A stretch of 64,000 nt of DNA from an uncultured Aquimarina sp. GTDB taxonomy: Bacteria > Bacteroidota > Bacteroidia > Flavobacteriales > Flavobacteriaceae. Below, piece after piece: positions 9,429 through 20,300 of the stretch. Numbering within the stretch: position 1 is the first letter of the stretch; every line of letters starts with the position of its first letter. A program made the translations under genes and the position numbers. The DNA lies in assembly GCA_947502885.1 (NCBI GenBank), contig CANNBP010000007.1, positions 1 to 64,000 on the forward strand, read 5' to 3'. The notes below the pieces were generated by a model. The model was not told the DNA's origin. It saw only the letters and a program-made list of their open reading frames with translations, and made no database searches.

Positions 9429-10040
9429 ATGATTAAACCAAAGGAATCAGGGGTATATTCAAAAAAACAAGGCAAAAATTTAAAAAATGAAAAGTTGTTG
9501 AAAATTAATTATAAATTATACAAATTCACTCTATTTATAACTTGTGCTTTCTTTGTTGATATTTATGCGCAAAGCATAGATGAGCCTAAAGAAATGGATT
9601 TTTTCATAGTGGATACTATACAAATAAGTAACTCGTTAGTTATAAGTGAACCAGGAAGAATTGGGGAGTATCTCATTGATTTAGATAAGACTACATTGGG
9701 TAAATTAACAAGGAATAAACTACTAAATAATGAGGGCGTTTATATTTATGATGAATCCTTAAATTTGTATTTAGGCTATAAAAATTTTCAAAAGAATTTT
9801 AGTAGAGTGCCATACAAGGATGGTGAGAGTGGATGCTATTTAATTGATTTTGAATCAAATAAAAGAGCAAGAAGTAATAGGGTTAGAAAATTTGAAAAAG
9901 AACCTAGGAATTATATCCTTGCTTTAATTCGATGTGATTATTTTAATGATAAAAATATTACATATGGACTTAAAGAATCATTATTGAAAGATGTTGATGT
10001 CGGTTTGTACTATAAAATGGTTTTTCCTATTTGTGATTGA
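9429..10040 (+). CDS. Hypothetical secreted protein
   Basis: 203 aa in the longest form. A basic N-terminus of about 30 residues precedes the hydrophobic segment FTLFITCAFFVDIYAQ, so the true start may be an in-frame TTG closer to it. The mature part is acidic and basic in patches, with a single cysteine in each of SGCYLID, IRCDYF and the C-terminal FPICD. It begins exactly where the XRE remnant ends, and its stop is followed at once by the repeat at 10041. It is likely a leftover cassette gene (immunity or effector-associated) of the RHS locus. No family was recognised. Confidence 0.55.
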   Translation: MIKPKESGVYSKKQGKNLKNEKLLKINYKLYKFTLFITCAFFVDIYAQSIDEPKEMDFFIVDTIQISNSLVISEPGRIGEYLIDLDKTTLGKLTRNKLLNNEGVYIYDESLNLYLGYKNFQKNFSRVPYKDGESGCYLIDFESNKRARSNRVRKFEKEPRNYILALIRCDYFNDKNITYGLKESLLKDVDVGLYYKMVFPICD

Positions 10041-10246
10041 TCCTCGATCCCGATAAAGTCTGCTTAGTAGCAGTTACGATTGATAAATAACAACAAACCA
10101 ATTTCCCCCACTCCCACTAAACTCTGCTTAGTGACGATTACGAACTGTATTATACATCAGGTTTGTATCTTATAAGCTTTGCTACGGTATATTGGATAGA
10201 CAAAATGAAAATACCACTAAGCAGAGCTTAGCGATAGCGAGGAAGT
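10041..10246. repeat. Cluster of three copies of a conserved junction repeat (family C)
   Basis: Copy 1 is at 10041-10079 (plus), copy 2 at 10108-10142 (plus) and copy 3 at 10214-10246 (minus). A fourth copy (minus) lies at 32480-32516, at the end of the other RHS locus. The shared core read in copy orientation is CTCG-TCCCG-TAAG-TCTGCTTAGT. It contains the imperfect palindrome TAAGCAGAGCTTA. The copies sit directly after small genes linked to RHS genes. No open reading frame of note occurs in 10041-10293. Confidence 0.7.
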
Positions 10247-10293
10247 TCTTATATACAAGGTTCATTCAATAATACTCTAAAAAAAATATAATA

Positions 10294-10902
10294 ATGATGC
10301 TAAATAAATATATACTCTTGTTAGTTTTCATGATTTTAGTATCCTGTAAAGGTCAATTTGATATAAATAAAGATGTCAAGTTTATTACAAAGACTAAAAC
10401 TTATACAGAATCACTTTCTCTTTTTAAGAATAATAAATTTGAATATTCGTATAAAGCGAAATTATCTAATCAATCTTCATCAGGTTCTTGGATAAAAGAA
10501 GGCGATAGTATAGTACTAATAAGTGATGAGAAATACAAAACAGGAGTCATTGCTTTTGAAGAAAAGGTTGATAAATCTATAAATGGGACAAGAATTATTA
10601 TTCTAGATCATTTAAATGAACCCTTAATAGGTGCGGGAATAACAATTAATGAAAATCCAAATAAAGGGTGGAATACTAATGAAAAGGGACAGGTTATAAT
10701 CCCAAGAAAAGAAATAACAAGTATAACGATTCACTATATTACTCATCAAAATTATCCTTATAAAGTAAAGAATATTGAATCCAATAGCTTTCTTGTTAAA
10801 ATAAAAATGCATGAGCTATCAGTTAAATATTTTAATCAAGAAGTTTGGAAGTTAAAAAATGGTAAGTTAATAAACCCTTTAGGTGTAGTTTTTTCTAACT
10901 AA
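10294..10902 (+). CDS. Lipoprotein with a carboxypeptidase-regulatory-like segment
   Basis: 202 aa. Two ATG codons are adjacent at 10294 and 10297. The signal MMLNKYILLLVFMILVSC gives a lipobox Cys at residue 18, followed by KGQ. The first half is rich in beta-strand and resembles a lipocalin-like or hypothetical lipoprotein fold. The second half (RIIILDHLNEPLIGAGITIN, then GWNTNEKGQVIIP) looks like a CarboxypepD_reg/peptidase-associated beta sandwich. It lies downstream of repeat C and is isolated from other genes. It is probably a surface or periplasmic lipoprotein; its exact role is unknown. Confidence 0.65.
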   Translation: MMLNKYILLLVFMILVSCKGQFDINKDVKFITKTKTYTESLSLFKNNKFEYSYKAKLSNQSSSGSWIKEGDSIVLISDEKYKTGVIAFEEKVDKSINGTRIIILDHLNEPLIGAGITINENPNKGWNTNEKGQVIIPRKEITSITIHYITHQNYPYKVKNIESNSFLVKIKMHELSVKYFNQEVWKLKNGKLINPLGVVFSN

Positions 10903-11023
10903 AAACTAGGAGTTTTTTATGAAATACATAACTATACTTATAATGTCTCGTCCTAAAAAAAGTTTACATATTATTACTTAATCCTATAATACGTTTACAT
11001 GAACAAGACAGGACAAGACAAAA

Positions 11024-11049
11024 AAACCGACTGTCGAAACAGTCGGTTT
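11024..11049 (-). terminator. Rho-independent terminator of the TonB receptor gene
   Basis: AAACCGACTGT and ACAGTCGGTTT pair perfectly over 11 bases around a 4-base loop. Read on the minus strand the hairpin is followed by a run of T residues. It lies 27 bases after the receptor stop. Confidence 0.85.
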
Positions 11050-11075
11050 CTGATTGATAAATAACCTAATGAATA

Positions 11076-13472
11076 CTAATTATTAATTCTGTTTTCTTCA
11101 TTTTCGATAGCTGATTTACGTCGTTTCTTCACTTTTACATCTTTGTTACCAAAAGAATGACTTACATAAAATTGTACAGTTCTACTATCACTACCGCCAC
11201 GACCATCAATAAAAAGATCACCAAACTTTGTAGTTCCTCTCCATGGTACAGTATATAAGATATCGTTACCTGTTAGTTTTACAGTCCAGTTATCCCATTT
11301 TTTTTGCAGACCAATGTTAAGAGATCCAAGAGACTCTGTATTGTAAGTACCTCCCCAAATAGATGGGCTGCTATACCAGCCACTTACTTCAAAAGTAAAC
11401 CCTTTACCTAGTTTAAAAGTGCTTTGTGCATAACCTCCGTAGGTTGTTTGATCGACAGGAATAAATGAAGGATCTGTTGGTTTGTAGTCACTATAATATA
11501 AATATGCACTCACATATATATTCCACCACTCGGTAATTCTTCTAGGGTAAGATACACTAAGGTTATAGATTTCCTGATTTGCCACATTACGAGTGTTAAT
11601 AAAGTTTCTACTGTTGCCTTCGGCCTCTGTTACCTGTGCAAAAAAGTCATTGATATATGAGTAACTTAAACTGGTAGTTAAAGTGTATTTATAGGTGTGT
11701 GATAATTTAATATTGTTTGTGTATTGAGGTTGTAAGAAAGGATTTCCTCTACGAAAACTTAATTCGTCTAATTGATACTCAAATGGATTTAAATCTTGAT
11801 AGTTTGGACGTTGGATTCGACGACTATAAATAAGAGCTAACGAATGATTTTGTGAGGCTTGATAAGTGATTCCTCCCGATGGAAACCAATCTGTATAATC
11901 ACGCTCTACTATTTTATTATCATTTTGGTCTGTAGCTGTTAAGTCTCCTTTGGAGTGTGTGTTTTCCATTCGTAATCCAGCTTGTATTTTCCATTTGTTA
12001 ATGGCAAAATTATAATTGACATAACCAGCGGTAACCATTTCATCATATACAAAGTTATTGCTTCGGCTTTCATCAAGAATACGTAACCCATTTGTTACTG
12101 TAAAAAAGTCAAAAGTATTATCTGTTTTTACAAATGATAACTTAGATCCCAAGGATAAGGTTCCTTTCCCAAGTTTTTGTTCATAATCTAATTTTCCTAC
12201 ATAAATATCAATGTCAATAGGAGTATTTTGCGCAGTTATATTTTCGTTTAATATAGTTCCTTCAGGTGTTGTATAAATATTGGGTTGATTGTTAAAACGA
12301 TCTCTTTCATATCGTCCATAATTGAGATCGGCCATAAAACTTCTTCCGAGGGTATCTTTATAGCGATAGTTGAAACTAGTATTTAGATTTAAACTTTCAT
12401 TTTCACTACTATTGGGAGCTAAAAGAATACTGTCAATTTCACGAGTAGTTCTCCTTATGATCGGTGTACGAGATTTAGTAGTAGATTCAGCATCTCTTAA
12501 AGAAACACTCACAGAACCCCCAAGCGTATTCTTGCTATTTATAACATAATCTGCAGAACCACGGATATTATGATTGGTTACTTCATTTTCAGATTCAGAG
12601 GTTGAATCAAAGATGTTATCTCCTTGTACTCGATATAGATCAATAAAACCAGTTGATGTACCGGTAGAATTACTATAATTAGTAGTAAAATTCCATTTTT
12701 TGGTTTTAGTAGTAATTCCAATCTGAGCATTATTTCTAAGGAAATCTCCATACGTTAGGGTATTCGAAAAACTACCTACTGTACCCAATCCTTTTTCTCG
12801 CTTTAATCGGATATTAATTATACCAGCATTTCCGGCTGCATCATATCTTGAAGAAGGTTGAGTGATGATCTCGATACTTTCAATTTCATCTGCTTGTAAG
12901 GATTGTAAAAAAGCTGTTAAGTCATCACCTTGCAAAAAACTCTGACGATCATCAATATAAATAAGAACTCCATTCTTACCTTCAACCACAATATTATCAT
13001 TATTATCAACTCTAACTCCTGGTGCTTTTCTCAGTAAATCTAAACTATTATTACCCGATGATGTTATGGTTTCAGAGACATTAAAAACTGTTTTGTCAGG
13101 CTCAACAGTTACAATAGGTTTTCTAGCAGTTACTTTTACTTCTTCTAGAGCTTCAGCGCTTTCTTGTAGTGTAATCGTATCTATAAAATAATTCAGATCT
13201 CTTATAGTAACCTCTTTTGTATACGTAGTAAAACCTAAACTGCTTATTACTAATTGATATGTGATATTTTGGTTTACAGGTAATGAAAAACTACCTTCAT
13301 CATCAGTTATACTAGCTTTTACAAGCTTTTGATTAGCATCATTTAGAATGACATTGGCATAAGGTATTGGATTGTTTTCAGGATCTACAACTTTTCCAGT
13401 TAAAGTCTGAGCTTTTATGATGTTTACTTGGCACATCATTAATAACAGAGTAATGTATTTGAGTATTCTCAT
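11076..13472 (-). CDS. Outer-membrane beta-barrel receptor (TonB-dependent-receptor-like)
   Basis: 798 aa from the ATG at 13472. The frame extends to 13562, but the upstream 30 residues are basic and not signal-like, whereas MRILKYITLLLMMCQVNIIKAQ is a good signal peptide. Residues ~23-110 are a CarboxypepD_reg-like domain (GKVVDPENNPIPYANVIL). Residues ~125-240 form a plug (LDLLRKAPGVRVDNNDNIVV, then RYDAAGNAGIINI). The rest is a barrel of the outer-membrane beta-barrel family (OMP_b-brl_3 type) ending in VQFYVSHSF. No lipoprotein SusD partner is adjacent, so it is not a SusC/D pair. It is divergent from a LytS-type kinase gene, an arrangement that suggests regulation by that system. The substrate is unknown. 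Confidence 0.88.
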   Translation of the reverse strand: MRILKYITLLLMMCQVNIIKAQTLTGKVVDPENNPIPYANVILNDANQKLVKASITDDEGSFSLPVNQNITYQLVISSLGFTTYTKEVTIRDLNYFIDTITLQESAEALEEVKVTARKPIVTVEPDKTVFNVSETITSSGNNSLDLLRKAPGVRVDNNDNIVVEGKNGVLIYIDDRQSFLQGDDLTAFLQSLQADEIESIEIITQPSSRYDAAGNAGIINIRLKREKGLGTVGSFSNTLTYGDFLRNNAQIGITTKTKKWNFTTNYSNSTGTSTGFIDLYRVQGDNIFDSTSESENEVTNHNIRGSADYVINSKNTLGGSVSVSLRDAESTTKSRTPIIRRTTREIDSILLAPNSSENESLNLNTSFNYRYKDTLGRSFMADLNYGRYERDRFNNQPNIYTTPEGTILNENITAQNTPIDIDIYVGKLDYEQKLGKGTLSLGSKLSFVKTDNTFDFFTVTNGLRILDESRSNNFVYDEMVTAGYVNYNFAINKWKIQAGLRMENTHSKGDLTATDQNDNKIVERDYTDWFPSGGITYQASQNHSLALIYSRRIQRPNYQDLNPFEYQLDELSFRRGNPFLQPQYTNNIKLSHTYKYTLTTSLSYSYINDFFAQVTEAEGNSRNFINTRNVANQEIYNLSVSYPRRITEWWNIYVSAYLYYSDYKPTDPSFIPVDQTTYGGYAQSTFKLGKGFTFEVSGWYSSPSIWGGTYNTESLGSLNIGLQKKWDNWTVKLTGNDILYTVPWRGTTKFGDLFIDGRGGSDSRTVQFYVSHSFGNKDVKVKKRRKSAIENEENRINN

Positions 13473-13724
13473 AATTTTTTTGTTTGGTTCAAAGGTGAAT
13501 ACTTTGGCTGCATTTCCAAACAGTAATCTGTTGAGTCGCCTTATGTGTCGATGAATGGCCATGGGACCATTTAACTTATTATAGGGCCATTGGTCGATTA
13601 ATTTATGGGTAAGGATTCGTTTCGTATTAGTTTAGCTATGTATCATACGATTGCTATTACTATAACTTTTGTAAGATATCGGATAAATAGTAAATTAGAA
13701 TTTTAAATCATAAGACTAGTGGTT

Positions 13725-14786
13725 ATGTGGAATAAAAGAATATATGGTATTAAGTTGGGAGAAATTGTAGCTGTCATTGCAGGTTATTTATTACTTTCTG
13801 GAGTATATCGTTTTACCTTATGGACTTCATACTTGGATCAACCCAATCCATTACAACTATTATTCAGCGTTTGGGAATGGTTTGATAGTGCGGGATTGCA
13901 ATATACGATGATGCTTATAGCTACTTTGGTCATATGGGTATTGATTTTTAGAGTTTTTAAAGAATGGAAACTTCAGTATCGCTTATTACTACACTTGCTT
14001 ACTTTACCTTTTTTTGTTTTGATGGCATGGAAAGGATATTACTGGGTATGCGATCAATTTGGGATGTTACATTTAGAAGGAAATCCAGAAAAATGGGATA
14101 TTTACATTCCTACTTTGATTTATCTTATCCTGTTTTCAATGTTTCACGCTTATGAATATTACATCAGTAATCAGCGTAAAATTCGATATGAGATTGAACT
14201 TAAAAATGTAGCATTAAAAAGCGAACTTAGTGCAATCAAAGCGCAATTAAACCCTCATTTTTTATACAACGTATTTAATACGATTAATGCAAGTATTCCT
14301 AAAGAGATGGAAGGAACCCGTGAGATGATAGCAGATTTATCTGATCTGTTCAGGTATCAACTTAGAGCTAGTAGAGAAGATATGGTTCCATTAAGGGATG
14401 AGTTAGAGTTTGTTCGTAAATATTTGGATCTTGAACAAAAACGTTTTGAAGATCGTTTGAAAGTAAGTATTGATGTTGACAAAGAGTTGTTGAATAGAGA
14501 AATTCCACCGATGTTGTTACAACCCTTGGTAGAAAATTCTGTAAAACATGGTATTTCGCCCTTAACTGAAGGAGGTAGTGTTACTATTACCATAAAGGAA
14601 GAAGAGCATGGGAAACTTTTTTTTGAGATTAAAGATACCGGTATAGGAGTTAAAGATAAAGCAACCTTGATGGATACTGGTATTGGATTAAGTAATACCC
14701 AAAAACGATTAGAAAAGATGTATAACTCAGGACTTTTCTTGTCGGATAATCAACCTAGAGGATTAGTAGTTCAATTTAGTATTTAA
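13725..14786 (+). CDS. LytS/YehU-type sensor histidine kinase
   Basis: 353 aa from the ATG at 13725 (a GTG start two codons earlier is possible). Four hydrophobic membrane segments occupy residues ~8-150. The His_kinase motif LNPHFLYN carries the predicted phospho-accepting His178. The HATPase domain shows LVENSVKHGISP, DTGIGV and GIGLSNTQKRL. It belongs to the LytS/LytTR class, which signals to a LytTR response regulator. That gene lies 100 bases downstream and is separated from it by a palindromic repeat. The expected role is membrane sensing of a cell-surface or small-molecule signal; the ligand is unknown. It is divergent from the outer-membrane receptor gene. Confidence 0.92.
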   Translation: MWNKRIYGIKLGEIVAVIAGYLLLSGVYRFTLWTSYLDQPNPLQLLFSVWEWFDSAGLQYTMMLIATLVIWVLIFRVFKEWKLQYRLLLHLLTLPFFVLMAWKGYYWVCDQFGMLHLEGNPEKWDIYIPTLIYLILFSMFHAYEYYISNQRKIRYEIELKNVALKSELSAIKAQLNPHFLYNVFNTINASIPKEMEGTREMIADLSDLFRYQLRASREDMVPLRDELEFVRKYLDLEQKRFEDRLKVSIDVDKELLNREIPPMLLQPLVENSVKHGISPLTEGGSVTITIKEEEHGKLFFEIKDTGIGVKDKATLMDTGIGLSNTQKRLEKMYNSGLFLSDNQPRGLVVQFSI

Positions 14787-14806
14787 GAATTTTGAAAATA
14801 CCATTT

Positions 14807-14877
14807 GTCATTCCAGACTTGAACCGGAGTCGAAGACAATATGTATTAAACAAATTATGAACCAATTTTAGAATGAC
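14807..14877. repeat. REP-like palindromic element between kinase and regulator genes
   Basis: GTCATTC (14807-14813) and GAATGAC (14871-14877) form the outer arms. The inside contains GAACCGGAGTCGAAGAC, related to the CTTCGAC motifs of the repeats at the window start. It sits within the 100-base gap of a probable two-gene operon. Confidence 0.5.
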
Positions 14878-14886
14878 GCTTTAAAA

Positions 14887-15606
14887 ATGAAAAAAGTAAT
14901 TATTGTAGATGACGAAAAATCTGGGCGTACTTTGATTAAAGAATATTTAGAGCCCTATAAAGATTTAGTATTGCTGGGTGAAGCTAATAATGGAGTCGAT
15001 GCAATCAAGGTTATTAACGAGTTTAAGCCAGACCTTGTTTTTATGGATATTCAAATGCCAGGTATGACCGGTTTTGATGTATTGGAACATCTTGAAGAGC
15101 TTCCGCAAATTGTTTTTAGTACAGCTTATGATCAATATGCATTAAAAGCTTTTGAAGTACATGCAGTAGATTATTTGCTAAAACCATATACCAAAGAACG
15201 CTTTGATGCAGCAATTACCAGAATAAGCGAAGTAAAAAAAATAATTCCTTTAGCAGAAGAACATATCGCTCAAAAGAATGAGTATCCAGAACGCATCATA
15301 GTACAAAAAGGAACAAAATATGTAACCTTGGCGATCCAAGATATTTATCATATTGAAGCATATGGTGATTACTCAAAACTACATACAGATACAGATACAT
15401 TTATAAGTAATCATGGGATTAGTGTACTTGAAGAAAAATTAGATGCTAAGCAATTTTTAAGAGTACATCGCAGTACTATTGTTCAATTATCAAAGATTAA
15501 GGAAGTAAGTAAATACGGTAAGAGTTATCAACTTATTCTATTTAATAATGAAAAAGTAAATGTAAGTAGGGGATATGCTGATAAGATCAAAGCTTTGATG
15601 TTTTAG
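14887..15606 (+). CDS. LytTR-family response regulator
   Basis: 239 aa. Receiver domain residues 1-~120: acidic pair Asp8/Asp9, phospho-acceptor Asp54 in FMDIQMPGMTGFDVL, the Thr in FSTAYD and the Lys in LLKPY. The LytTR DNA-binding domain covers ~140-239 (IYHIEAYGDYSKLHT, FLRVHRSTIVQL, NVSRGYADKIKALM). It is the partner of the LytS-type kinase just upstream. Such regulators bind direct repeats near target promoters. The divergent outer-membrane receptor gene is a candidate target because of its position, though no direct repeat was confirmed. Confidence 0.93.
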   Translation: MKKVIIVDDEKSGRTLIKEYLEPYKDLVLLGEANNGVDAIKVINEFKPDLVFMDIQMPGMTGFDVLEHLEELPQIVFSTAYDQYALKAFEVHAVDYLLKPYTKERFDAAITRISEVKKIIPLAEEHIAQKNEYPERIIVQKGTKYVTLAIQDIYHIEAYGDYSKLHTDTDTFISNHGISVLEEKLDAKQFLRVHRSTIVQLSKIKEVSKYGKSYQLILFNNEKVNVSRGYADKIKALMF

Positions 15607-16186
15607 AACGATTGATGTAAAAACTGGATTTTAATAAAAAACCACTATCTATAGCATCTTTTTGATTTTTAGTCACTTTAGGTTTAGTCCTAGAACGATA
15701 TTTTTCATTGAGTTTTTGGTAAGAAATAATTCTAACATTCTGTTTTTTAGAAATCCATTAAGATAGACTAGTGTTGGTTTTGTAATCATACTTTCTTTGT
15801 CTGTTTTGTATAGTGATTTCCGGTCAAAATGATAAAAAGCCATCAAATGAGCAGTTTTTTATCTATCAGACAAAAATAAACCTGTTAAAAATTATGAGCT
15901 TATTTTTAAATGATCACAGTTATAATAAGGGAAAACTCCCTTTTTTATAATGTGCAAAAGTAGTTAATGTATAGTATAAACGTAATTGTACTTGTCAAAA
16001 AAAAGCAAAACACTTGTTATTTATGACTTTTGGTGCTTATCTTTGGTGTAAAACACAAAACTAAAATTAATTGTTTGTTGATTTCAGGAAATTATGTACC
16101 TTGATATTTGCAATACAAACTCTCAACAGGATTGAATATTTTAAAATTCTGGATGTTAAACCATTACTAATACCCTACCTATCGTC
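15607..16186. other. Intergenic region upstream of the FHA/kinase unit
   Basis: 580 bases with no convincing gene on either strand. It is AT-rich. The distal half contains the promoter candidate at 16014-16045. No terminator with a clear T run was found after the response regulator gene. Confidence 0.6.
16014..16045 (+). promoter_or_regulatory. Bacteroidetes-type promoter for the FHA/kinase unit
   Basis: TTG at 16014-16016, 21 bases, then TATCTTTG at 16038-16045. This fits the Bacteroidetes consensus of TTG and TAnnTTTG. Transcription would start near 16052, giving a leader of about 135 bases. Confidence 0.45.
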
Positions 16187-17134
16187 ATGGCTACTATAAA
16201 AAATAAACTCACCGGCAAAATTACGATCCTTAATGCTCAAAATACTTTTGGCAGAAATCCAAAAAACGCAATTACAATAATTCCAGATAGTGATGTGTCG
16301 CAATCTCATGCGCTTATTTTTTGGAAAAATAATGAATGGCATCTTCAAGATTACAGTCGAAATGGTACATTAATAAATGGAGAATATGTGCATCATTCGA
16401 CAAGAAAATTAGATGAAAAAGTAACTATTCAATTTGGAAAAAATGCATCCACTCAATGGGAAGTTGTAGATCTTAACCCACCTTCAAGTTACCTAAGATC
16501 ACTTTCAAAACCCGATACAATATTAGAGCTTAATACCTGCCACATTTTACCAAAAGGAGATAATACCGATATTCTTATTTATTTCTCGAAAGAAAAATAT
16601 TGGAAAGCAGAAACAGTATCTTCTACTATAAAATTTGAACATGGTAAATCCTATGAGTTAAATGATGATGAGTGGGAGTTTATAGAGAATGAACCTCTTG
16701 ATGATACTATAGATAATGGAAATGTGGTGGATAGTGCCCATTTTTTATTCACATTGAGTACCGATGAAGAGCATATACGTTTAAAAATTATGGTCGATGC
16801 TCTTGAGTTAGATTTAGGAGAACGAGCTCATCATTATTTATTATTTCTACTAGCCAAAAAACGTCAAGGCAGTCAAGATGAAGCAAGAAACAATGATCAA
16901 GGTTGGGTAGATATTGATACCCTTTTAGATGAAATGTCAAAAGAATTATATAAAGAAATAGATGTATATTATTTAAATCTACAAATTCATCGTTTCAGAA
17001 AACAAGTATTAGGCGTAAAACCCTATGGTAATTTGTTCTTAGACGTTATTGAACGAAGACGAGGAGAAATTCGTTTTGGTCATGAGTTTTTCCAAATTTC
17101 TAAAGAAGAACAAGTTCAAGCAGTATCCAATTAA
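16187..17134 (+). CDS. FHA-domain protein with a C-terminal helical/winged-helix-like region
   Basis: 315 aa. Residues ~15-90 form a forkhead-associated domain: FGRNPKNAITI, SDVSQSHALIFW and DYSRNGTLINGEYV carry the conserved Gly-Arg, Ser-x-x-His and Asn-Gly residues for phosphothreonine binding. The middle is a beta-rich linker. The final ~120 residues (LDLGERAHHYLLFLLAKKRQ to the RRGEIRFG motif) look like a winged-helix-type unit, which is inference. It is the first gene of a co-directional unit with a Ser/Thr kinase 207 bases downstream, so it is a likely reader of that kinase's phosphorylation. No signal peptide or membrane segment is present; the protein is cytoplasmic. Confidence 0.85.
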   Translation: MATIKNKLTGKITILNAQNTFGRNPKNAITIIPDSDVSQSHALIFWKNNEWHLQDYSRNGTLINGEYVHHSTRKLDEKVTIQFGKNASTQWEVVDLNPPSSYLRSLSKPDTILELNTCHILPKGDNTDILIYFSKEKYWKAETVSSTIKFEHGKSYELNDDEWEFIENEPLDDTIDNGNVVDSAHFLFTLSTDEEHIRLKIMVDALELDLGERAHHYLLFLLAKKRQGSQDEARNNDQGWVDIDTLLDEMSKELYKEIDVYYLNLQIHRFRKQVLGVKPYGNLFLDVIERRRGEIRFGHEFFQISKEEQVQAVSN

Positions 17135-17341
17135 TAAGTTGAGTTAGAATTTTTAAGTAGTAAATCTTTATATTTCCCTCTTTTTATACATATAAAAGAG
17201 TCAATTTTAAGATATATTCGCATATCAAAACATTGAGTAAAGAGTATAAATTTGAAGTTTGTATACCAAAATAAAACTACAAATATTCTAATGTTAAAAT
17301 CAGGAATTTTTTTTGAGTGTATAATAAGTCATGCTTAATAG

Positions 17342-20300
17342 ATGAGGGGCGGTTCTGATAATTTTGTGAAAGACTATATTAATGACCTTGGTAATTACCG
17401 TTTTCTGGAAATTATCGGCGAAGGTGCTAGTGGATTGGTGTGTAAAGCAATTCAAGAAAGCACAGGACAGATTGTTGCCATTAAAACGATAAAGTTTACC
17501 GATAAGGCAGAGCTACAAAAAAGCGCCTATCAAGTAGCTCGTTTTGAAAGAGAGACTTCTCTTTATGCTCAAATGAATCACCCGCATATTATCAAATTAC
17601 TTGATAAAGGCTATAGTAAAAATAAAGATCCATATGCTGTATTTGAGTATTTGTCTGGCGAGACTTTAAAAGAATGGATTACAAGAAAAAAAGATGTTTT
17701 TGAAGCAGAAATAGGCGCTTTGATGGGAGAAGTGCTTGATGCTATTGCTTATGCACATAAAAAAGGGATCATACATCGAGATCTAAAACCTGAGAATATA
17801 ATGATCAACACAACAGGGTCAAAGTCTCATGCAAAGATATTAGATTTTGGTATTGGTTTGTTTTCTCAGGATCATAACGAATATGAAAATAACGATACAG
17901 GGCTAGCTCAAAAAATGGTAGGTACACCTGCATATTGTGCTCCAGAACAATTACGAGGTGAGCCACCTACCATAAAATCAGACTTATATGCTTGGGGCTT
18001 GATATTCATAGAATGTTTAACAGGTCAAAAGGTAATGGACGGAGAGAATATTTCGGTAATTCTCCAACAGCAATTAAGTACGAAAAACGTACCCCTTCCT
18101 ACATCGGTTATAGGGCATCCACTAGCAGATATTTTGAGTAGGGTAGTTATGAAAAACCCTGCACGCCGCTCTGGTGATGCTAGTATAGTTTATGAAGAAT
18201 ACTCAAAAATAGACCTAAAATCGGTTCTCAATAAAATAGTTCGAGAGCAGGTGGTTACTCGATCAGAAGATCAATTAACTATGGTTAATCCCCTTGGATG
18301 GGAACATCATAAAAGCGAAAAAAGACAGATCACAGTATTATGTATCAAATTAAGTCTGATACTTAAAAAAGAAACGACACTGGATTTAGAAACTTTTGAT
18401 ACACTTCAAAAAGATCAACTTAATCTTTGTCGAGATATAGCCATGGGATATGGAGGACATATAGCAGGAACTTTGGCAGATAATGTGATGATTTATTTTG
18501 GTTATCCTCAATTAAGTGATAACGATGCTCGAATGGCTGGTAGAACTGCCTTGGAAGTGCTAAACGAGATCGAAAAAAGAAATGCATTATTAAGTAAAGA
18601 GCAAGGGATTAATCTAGAGATTAGAATGGGTATAAATTCGGGAATGATTCTGTCAAAAAAGAATGCATTGCCAGAAGGACAAGTACCAAATACCGCATTT
18701 AATTTAGTATACGAGTCAAAACCTGGAGAAATCTTGGTAAGTCAAAATACCAAAAAACTACTCGACCCTTTTCTAGATTTTGAACCAGCGACCAATGGAT
18801 TTTTGTTGATTGGTGAGCGTCAAACAGAATCTTTATTGTTTTTGAATCCTAAAAGTGTAGCTAGAACAATAGTAGGAAGAGATGAAGAACTAAAAACTAT
18901 CTTAGATCATTGGAAAAATAAGGACACTAAAAATAATGGGATTCTTGTTAAAGGACAAGCTGGGATTGGTAAATCTAAGTTGATTTATGAGGTAAAAAGG
19001 CAAGTGCTAAATGCTAAGGGAACCGTTCATCATTGTCGTTGTTTACCAGAATACCAAAATACAGCCTTATACCCTATTTTCGAAATGCTAAAAAAGCATT
19101 TAGATATACAAGAAACAACAAACGATAATGATATTGTATTAAAATTAGAGCAAGCACTGATCGATGCACAATGTGATGTAGAATTGTCACTACCGATTTT
19201 ATGTTCTTGGTTCTCGATTCCTATTTCAAAATATACTACATATCCCATCTCTCATGAGAGACGAAAGAAGATTATTTTAGAAATCTTAGAACGGTTAGTG
19301 CTAGATATTGCAAACAAAAATAAGTTTGTATTTATTGTAGAAGACCTTCATTGGATTGATCCTACCAGTGAATCGTTTTTAGAGCAATTATTACAACAAA
19401 ATATAAATGACAAATGCCTTGTGCTTTTATCGGCACGACCAGAGTTTACGTCTGGTTGGATAACAGATTTGGTAGAAAAAATTGAGCTCTCTCCCTTGGA
19501 TCAGAGCTTTATGAAGTTGTTGATAGAAGGTGTGCTTGATGGAGTAGAAGTAAGTGATGAAGTTGTACAGTTGATCACCAGTCGAACAGATGGTGTTGCT
19601 TTATATATAGAAGAGCTAACCTACATGCTTTATGAAAAAGGAATATTAAAACTTAAGGATGGGACATATGTATTAAGCGGTCATATAGAAGATATAGAAG
19701 TACCACCCACACTTACAGAGTTATTGCAATCTAGATTAGAGAGCATTGGTATTGCTATGGAAACTGCGCAATTGGCAGCAACAATTGGTCGCGAGTTTTC
19801 TCATAACCACCTAGTAAAGTCATCACTCAAAGATGAAGCTTTGGTACAAGCCGATTTAGATTTATTCATCAATGCAAATATCATTTATCGCAGGCGTAAA
19901 GTTAATGGTGGTGGGTATATGTTTAGGCATTCATTGATGAGAGATGCGGCTTTTCAGAGTATGACGACTAAGCCCAGAAAAGAAGCTCATAGAAGAATAG
20001 CACTTACCCTTAAACAAGAATTTAAAAAGCATCCCAAAAGAAATGTACAGCATCTAGCGCATCACTTTCATCAGGCAGAAGAACATAAAGAGGCTATAAA
20101 CTTTTATAACATAGCTGCCGATATAGAAATGCAAAAAAAGTTAGGGCATTTAGAATCATTAAACCTAACAAATAAGGCGTTAGCTTTAATAGAGCTTTTA
20201 AAGAAAAGATCTTCTGCAGATTATAACAGTACAGAAGAAGCAAAATTAAGAATACACAAGGCAGCCGTTTTAACTAATAAATCAAGATGGAACCATCCTG

